A stretch of 19,548 bases of DNA, from assembly GCA_033765345.1 (NCBI GenBank), contig JANRIC010000167.1:1-19548 (forward strand), in the 5' to 3' direction. The DNA is from JANRIC01 sp033765345 (GTDB lineage Bacteria; Bacteroidota; Bacteroidia; Cytophagales; Microscillaceae). The position numbers were made by a program, and so were the translations under genes. Positions 16,526-19,548 of the stretch are shown here, piece after piece. How positions within the stretch are numbered: position 1 is the first letter of the stretch; every line of letters begins with the position of its first letter. Below the pieces are notes generated by a model. The model saw only the letters and a program-made list of their open reading frames with translations, was not told where the DNA came from and ran no database searches.

Positions 16526-16560
16526 TAAAAAAACTCCTGTGCATTTACAGGAGTTTTTTT
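16526..16560 (+). terminator. Rho-independent terminator after the SusD gene
   Basis: ACTCCTGT (16533-16540) and ACAGGAGT (16547-16554) form a perfect stem with a 6-nt loop. The stem is extended by A-T pairs and followed by a run of T to 16560. The A-run on the other side makes it usable in both directions. It ends the sigma-FecR-SusC-SusD region. Confidence 0.9.
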
Positions 16561-16570
16561 ATGATATAAT

Positions 16571-16819
16571 CCTCGATACGACGAGGTTGCTTGTAATACC
16601 AAACGACAAAACGACAAGGTCGCTCAAGGCGACCTTGTCGTTGCAAGCATACCAAACGACAAGATCGCTTAAAGCGATCTTGTCGTTGCATGAGAAGCGT
16701 TGAGCAGTACACGAGAAGCATTGAGCAGCGCATGAGAAGCGTTGAGCTTGCAGTACCAAACGACAAGATCGCTTTAGGCGATCCTGTCATTGTGTTGAGC
16801 GGTTAGAGCAAGCTCAATA
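16571..16819. repeat. Palindromic repeat array with 21-bp direct repeats
   Basis: Three copies of a unit beginning TACCAAACGACAA each fold into a hairpin. In unit 1 (16597-16642) AACGACAAGGTCGC pairs perfectly with its inverted copy (16610-16623 with 16629-16642). In unit 2 (16650-16687) the stem is 15 bp with a 3-nt loop. Unit 3 (16754-16791) has the same 14-bp stem with two changes. Units 2 and 3 flank three 21-bp direct repeats (16689-16709, 16710-16730, 16731-16751) with the core GAGAAGC(G/A)TTGAGC. A small hairpin CCTCG/CGAGG (16571-16586) opens the array, and TTGAGC/GCTCAA (16795-16800, 16812-16817) closes it. It lies between the terminator and the next gene, which suggests a REP- or MITE-like intergenic element. 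Confidence 0.8.
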
Positions 16820-16891
16820 TTTTATGGTTTTATTAAAATACTCGCAGAATCCTATTAAATTTATTCCGAAGCTTTGAAAAACCAATCTCTT

Positions 16892-19075
16892 ATGATAATC
16901 AAATTTCTGATTTCACTTACATATACTGCTGTTGTTTTGGTTCTTTGTACGGCCTGCCAAAACACAGACCATTCTATGCCCCAAAGATTACAGGAACTCG
17001 GTCAAAAATTATTTTTTGTCCCCGAAAACATCTATGCAAGTAAAGTAAAAATAGCACATTATGATGAACTTCTCCAAGACAAATCCGACCCGAATTACCA
17101 TCTGTACCGCTTTGAGAAAGCCCGGCACTTGTTGTACAGTGGGCAGACCCGCGAGGCCATTACTTTGTTTAATACCCTTCTGGAAGAAAAAAAGAAAAAG
17201 CTAACGCTCATTGGTTTGGAAGCCTCTCAGGAAGATAAATTGGATGATTACCTGGCATTGTCTTACTTTCGCCTGGGCGAGCAAGAAAATTGTATCCATC
17301 ACCACGGTGCTGCTTCGTGCCTCCTTCCTATCAGCAAAGCAGGCGTACATCACCATGTCGAGGGCTCTCAAAAAGCCATACAGCTTTATCTCAAAATCTT
17401 AGAACAAGACTCACAGGATTTGAACAGTCGTTGGTTACTCAATGTCGCTTATATGACTTTGGGCAAATATCCGCAGGAAGTTCCTAAAAAATGGTTGATT
17501 CCGCCAAAGGCTTTTGAGTCGGAATATCCCCTAAAAACCTTCCCAGATATAGCCGTGCAGGCTGGCGTGGCAGTAAATAAACTTTCGGGCGGAGGCATTA
17601 CAGAGGATTTTAATAGAGATGGTTTTCTGGATATTATGGTGACAAGCTGGTTTGCCGATCATCAGATGCAGTTTTTTATCAATAATCAAAACGGTACTTT
17701 TAGCGAAAAAACCGAGGAAGCCGGACTTGTGGGGCTTACTGGGGGCTTGAATATGCTTCAGGCAGATTATGACAATGACGGTTGGGTGGATGTACTGGTT
17801 TTGAGAGGTGCCTGGTTGGGGAATCTGGGCAAATTCCCTAATTCACTACTTAAAAACAATGGCGACGGTACTTTCAGTGATGTGACCGAGGCGGCGGGTT
17901 TACTTTCTTTTCATCCTACGCAGACGGCCACTTGGAATGATTTTAACCGGGACGGCTATTTAGACCTTTTTATTGGTAATGAAAGTGCAAGTGCTGAAAG
18001 CATTCACCCTTGCGAACTATACCTCAATCAACAAGACGGCACTTTTAAAGAAGTGGCAGCGGCAGCCGGAATTCAAATTAATCAAAAAGATGATTTTTAT
18101 TTTATCAAAGGAGTCACCTCTGGCGATTATGACAATGACGGCTGGGCGGATATTTATGTATCTAAAATTGACCCTGGGAAGCCCAATCTCTTGTTTCGAA
18201 ATCGGGGAGTGAACGCAGCGCATATACCTCAGTTTGAAGAAGTAGCCCAAAACGCTGGGTTGGGAGAAAATCTGTCGTCTTTCCCGACTTGGTTTTGGGA
18301 CTATGACAATGACGGGCTTTTAGATTTATTTGTGGCAGGGTATCGCCATAGCCCCAATCGGGTAATCACGTATGATGTAGCAGCCGAGTACTTGGGTTTG
18401 CCACATTCGGCCGAAAAGGGTCGTCTTTATCGCAATCTAGGCAACGGCACGTTTCAGGATGTTGCGCCTGCGCTTCATCTCAACAAAATATTGTATGCGA
18501 TGGGTGCTAATTATGGAGACTTAGACAATGACGGTTACCTGGATTTGTACCTGAGTACTGGAGAAGTTCATTTTGAATCGGTGATTCCGAATCGGATGTT
18601 TAGAAATGATCGGGGGAGAGTGTTTCAGGATGTGACTACTGCTGGCGGATTCGGACACCTTCAGAAGGGGCACGCTGTATCTTTTGCCGACATAGACAAT
18701 GACGGCGACCAGGATATTCACGTGGTAATGGGTGGTGCTTATGAAGGCGATTTTTATTACAATGCTTTGTTTCAAAATCCTTATCAGGGAGTGAATCATT
18801 GGATTGGCATTCGACTGGAAGGTGTCAAATCCAATCGTTTTGGGGTAGGCAGTCGGATAGAAATCAGCTTGATTGAAAATAATCAAAAAAGAAAAATATA
18901 CCGAGAAGTAGGCTCTGGAGGGAGCTTTGGGGCTTCTCCCTTAGGTATCGCAATTGGACTCGGCAAGGCACAACGCATCGAGGAAATCAAAATTTATTGG
19001 AATGCTTTAAAAAGTCGGCCTCAAATCCTCAAGAATATTTCGCTTGATCGGTTTATAAGCGTTCGGGAGCAGTAA
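16892..19075 (+). CDS. Lipoprotein with FG-GAP/VCBS propeller and C-terminal ASPIC/UnbV domain (CRTAC1-like)
   Basis: A 727-residue exported protein. The signal MIIKFLISLTYTAVVLVLCT leads to Cys22 (TAC), probably a lipid anchor though the -3 residue is unusual. A TPR-like helical region (about 50-190) contains a Cys/His cluster: C134, H136-H138, C143, H153-H155. Seven calcium-loop repeats follow (DFNRDGFLD, DYDNDGWVD, DFNRDGYLD, DYDNDGWAD, DYDNDGLLD, DLDNDGYLD, DIDNDGDQD), enough for a seven-bladed propeller. The C-terminus (about 640-727) is an ASPIC/UnbV domain with NRFGVGSRIEI and REVGSGGSFGASPLGIAIGLG. Such proteins often accompany SusC/SusD pairs, but a terminator and a repeat array separate it here, so it is probably transcribed on its own. 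I prefer the ATG at 16892 over the in-frame TTG at 16874. The biochemical role is unknown. Confidence 0.88.
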   Translation: MIIKFLISLTYTAVVLVLCTACQNTDHSMPQRLQELGQKLFFVPENIYASKVKIAHYDELLQDKSDPNYHLYRFEKARHLLYSGQTREAITLFNTLLEEKKKKLTLIGLEASQEDKLDDYLALSYFRLGEQENCIHHHGAASCLLPISKAGVHHHVEGSQKAIQLYLKILEQDSQDLNSRWLLNVAYMTLGKYPQEVPKKWLIPPKAFESEYPLKTFPDIAVQAGVAVNKLSGGGITEDFNRDGFLDIMVTSWFADHQMQFFINNQNGTFSEKTEEAGLVGLTGGLNMLQADYDNDGWVDVLVLRGAWLGNLGKFPNSLLKNNGDGTFSDVTEAAGLLSFHPTQTATWNDFNRDGYLDLFIGNESASAESIHPCELYLNQQDGTFKEVAAAAGIQINQKDDFYFIKGVTSGDYDNDGWADIYVSKIDPGKPNLLFRNRGVNAAHIPQFEEVAQNAGLGENLSSFPTWFWDYDNDGLLDLFVAGYRHSPNRVITYDVAAEYLGLPHSAEKGRLYRNLGNGTFQDVAPALHLNKILYAMGANYGDLDNDGYLDLYLSTGEVHFESVIPNRMFRNDRGRVFQDVTTAGGFGHLQKGHAVSFADIDNDGDQDIHVVMGGAYEGDFYYNALFQNPYQGVNHWIGIRLEGVKSNRFGVGSRIEISLIENNQKRKIYREVGSGGSFGASPLGIAIGLGKAQRIEEIKIYWNALKSRPQILKNISLDRFISVREQ

Positions 19076-19216
19076 TTCTTTGGGTAGTGTTGGTTCTTCT
19101 GGCATTTTAAGGTTTAGGTAAAAACAACTATTCCCGTGGCACAACAATTTGCCCAAGCAGACAGCCACATTTTTATTCTACAATAGTTGATAATGTTAAA
19201 AATTAACTGATTTAAT

Positions 19217-19224
19217 TATATTTG
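19217..19224 (+). promoter_or_regulatory. -7 element of the IS1-type ORF
   Basis: TATATTTG is an exact match to the Bacteroidota -7 consensus TAnnTTTG and lies 22 nt before the start codon, which implies a very short leader. TTA at 19196-19198 sits about where the -33 TTG is expected, so the upstream box is weak. Confidence 0.5.
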
Positions 19225-19246
19225 CATTCCGAAAACTATACTAAAA

Positions 19247-19504
19247 ATGATAACAACTATTCATACTTGTTCAAAATGTGGGAGTACCAATCTTGTACTC
19301 AATGGCAAAAATAAAAGTGGCACCCCTACTTATCATTGCAAAGATTGTAAAACATATCGGGTTTTGCACAAGAAAAAATCAGTGGACATAGAAGCCTTAG
19401 CACGTACGTATGAAGAACGTAACAGCTACCGTTCCACAGGGAGGATTTTTAAGATAAGCCACGTGAGCGTGTATAATTACTTAAAAAAAAAGCCAAAAGT
19501 TTAA
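19247..19504 (+). CDS. IS1-type transposase OrfA (InsA-like, zinc ribbon plus HTH)
   Basis: An 85-residue protein. An N-terminal zinc ribbon has C8-x2-C11 (TCSKCGS) and C31-x2-C34 (YHCKDCKTYR), with NGKNKSGTPTYHC between, just as in IS1 InsA. A helix-turn-helix follows (about 46-80, with RSTGRIFKISHVSVYNYLKK). InsA binds the inverted repeats. When the ribosome shifts to the -1 frame near its end it becomes the DNA-binding part of the full transposase. The frame stops at 19502-19504 just after a run of nine A, and the -1 frame continues open to the window end. A short start region and a -7 element precede it. Confidence 0.85.
   Translation: MITTIHTCSKCGSTNLVLNGKNKSGTPTYHCKDCKTYRVLHKKKSVDIEALARTYEERNSYRSTGRIFKISHVSVYNYLKKKPKV
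19483..19489 (+). other. Candidate -1 programmed frameshift site A-AAA-AAA
   Basis: In the OrfA frame the codons read TTA-AAA-AAA-AAG over nine consecutive A (19483-19491), which contains the slippery heptamer A-AAA-AAA. A -1 shift here bypasses the OrfA stop at 19502-19504 and enters the downstream frame. IS1 itself uses an A-rich heptamer at the same place in the gene. Confidence 0.6.
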
Positions 19505-19548
19505 AGCCCTTTAAGACTACTATCCAAGAAGCCACTCCTGAAACAGTC
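19489..19548 (+). CDS. Start of IS1-type transposase catalytic part (OrfB frame, partial)
   Basis: In the -1 frame relative to OrfA the sequence continues without a stop to the window end and reads AKSLKPFKTTIQEATPETV after a lysine. This resembles the LKKLRPQSVTSRIQPGSDV junction of IS1 InsB, which precedes the first catalytic acidic residue. No ATG lies in this stretch, so it would be made as a frameshift fusion with OrfA. The DDE residues lie outside the window. Confidence 0.55.

Larger units (their letters stand above)
19083..19548 (+). mobile_element. IS1-family insertion sequence, left part (runs off the window)
   Basis: The ORF pair at 19247 onward marks an IS1-like element whose right end is outside the window. 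GGTAGTGT at 19083-19090 resembles the GGT(A/G)(A/G)TG opening of IS1-family left inverted repeats. It lies only 7 nt past the stop of the ASPIC gene, whose own C-terminus looks complete. Without the right end neither the inverted repeat nor a target duplication can be confirmed, so the left border is tentative. Confidence 0.45.

Noticed and set aside
16545..16790. Minus-strand frames of 81 and 66 codons over the repeat array
   Set aside because: They are translations of the palindromes and 21-bp repeats, with repeated Cys/Leu/Ser strings, and not plausible proteins.
16571..16819. CRISPR array
   Set aside because: The units are hairpins with unequal spacing and the intervening sequence is itself repeated, so there are no unique spacers. 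No cas gene is present.
16874..16891. TTG start six codons upstream for the ASPIC lipoprotein
   Set aside because: The ATG at 16892 begins a clean signal peptide. The extension adds nothing recognisable.

Overview
The window looks like a chromosomal segment of a Bacteroidota bacterium, most likely of the order Cytophagales. Four things point there: a SusC/SusD outer-membrane pair behind an ECF sigma/FecR pair, the absence of purine-rich Shine-Dalgarno sites before the starts, a TAnnTTTG-type -7 element before the last gene, and an HD-Pnk RNA end-healing enzyme of the kind characterised from Runella. No rRNA or tRNA gene was seen.

Layout. Bases 1-474 hold the 3' end of a transposase (IS66-like, tentative) and a short open remnant. 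Bases 475-2591 (minus strand) carry a two-gene RNA-repair cassette: an Rnl2-like RNA ligase followed by HD-Pnk, a fused HD-phosphoesterase and polynucleotide kinase. Diverging from it, korA and korB (3004-5958) encode a two-subunit 2-oxoacid (2-oxoglutarate type):ferredoxin oxidoreductase. A decayed GxxExxY gene lies between 22-bp inverted repeats at 6008-6211. It is followed by a THUMP-like methyltransferase (6245-7504) that meets an excalibur-domain lipoprotein tail to tail with a 4-nt overlap. A small helical hypothetical gene (minus strand, 7822-8178) has its own terminator and a 14-bp inverted repeat before its start. Then comes psuG (8423-9337).

The second half is an envelope-signalling and uptake locus, all on the plus strand: ECF sigma factor, a structured 309-nt gap, FecR anti-sigma, a SusC-type TonB receptor with an STN signalling domain, and a SusD-type lipoprotein ended by a clear terminator. 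The expected logic is that ligand at SusC/SusD signals through the STN domain to FecR, which releases the sigma factor to raise transcription of the receptor genes. After the terminator lies a compact array of palindromes and 21-bp direct repeats (16571-16819). It is followed by a lipoprotein with an N-terminal helical region, a Cys/His-rich motif, seven FG-GAP calcium loops and an ASPIC/UnbV tail. The window ends inside an IS1-family element whose two reading frames appear to be joined by a -1 frameshift on a run of nine A.

The strongest candidates for a second look are the ligase/HD-Pnk cassette, the palindrome array, the inverted-repeat-bounded GxxExxY remnant, and the Cys/His motif of the ASPIC lipoprotein. 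None of the family assignments was checked by database search.
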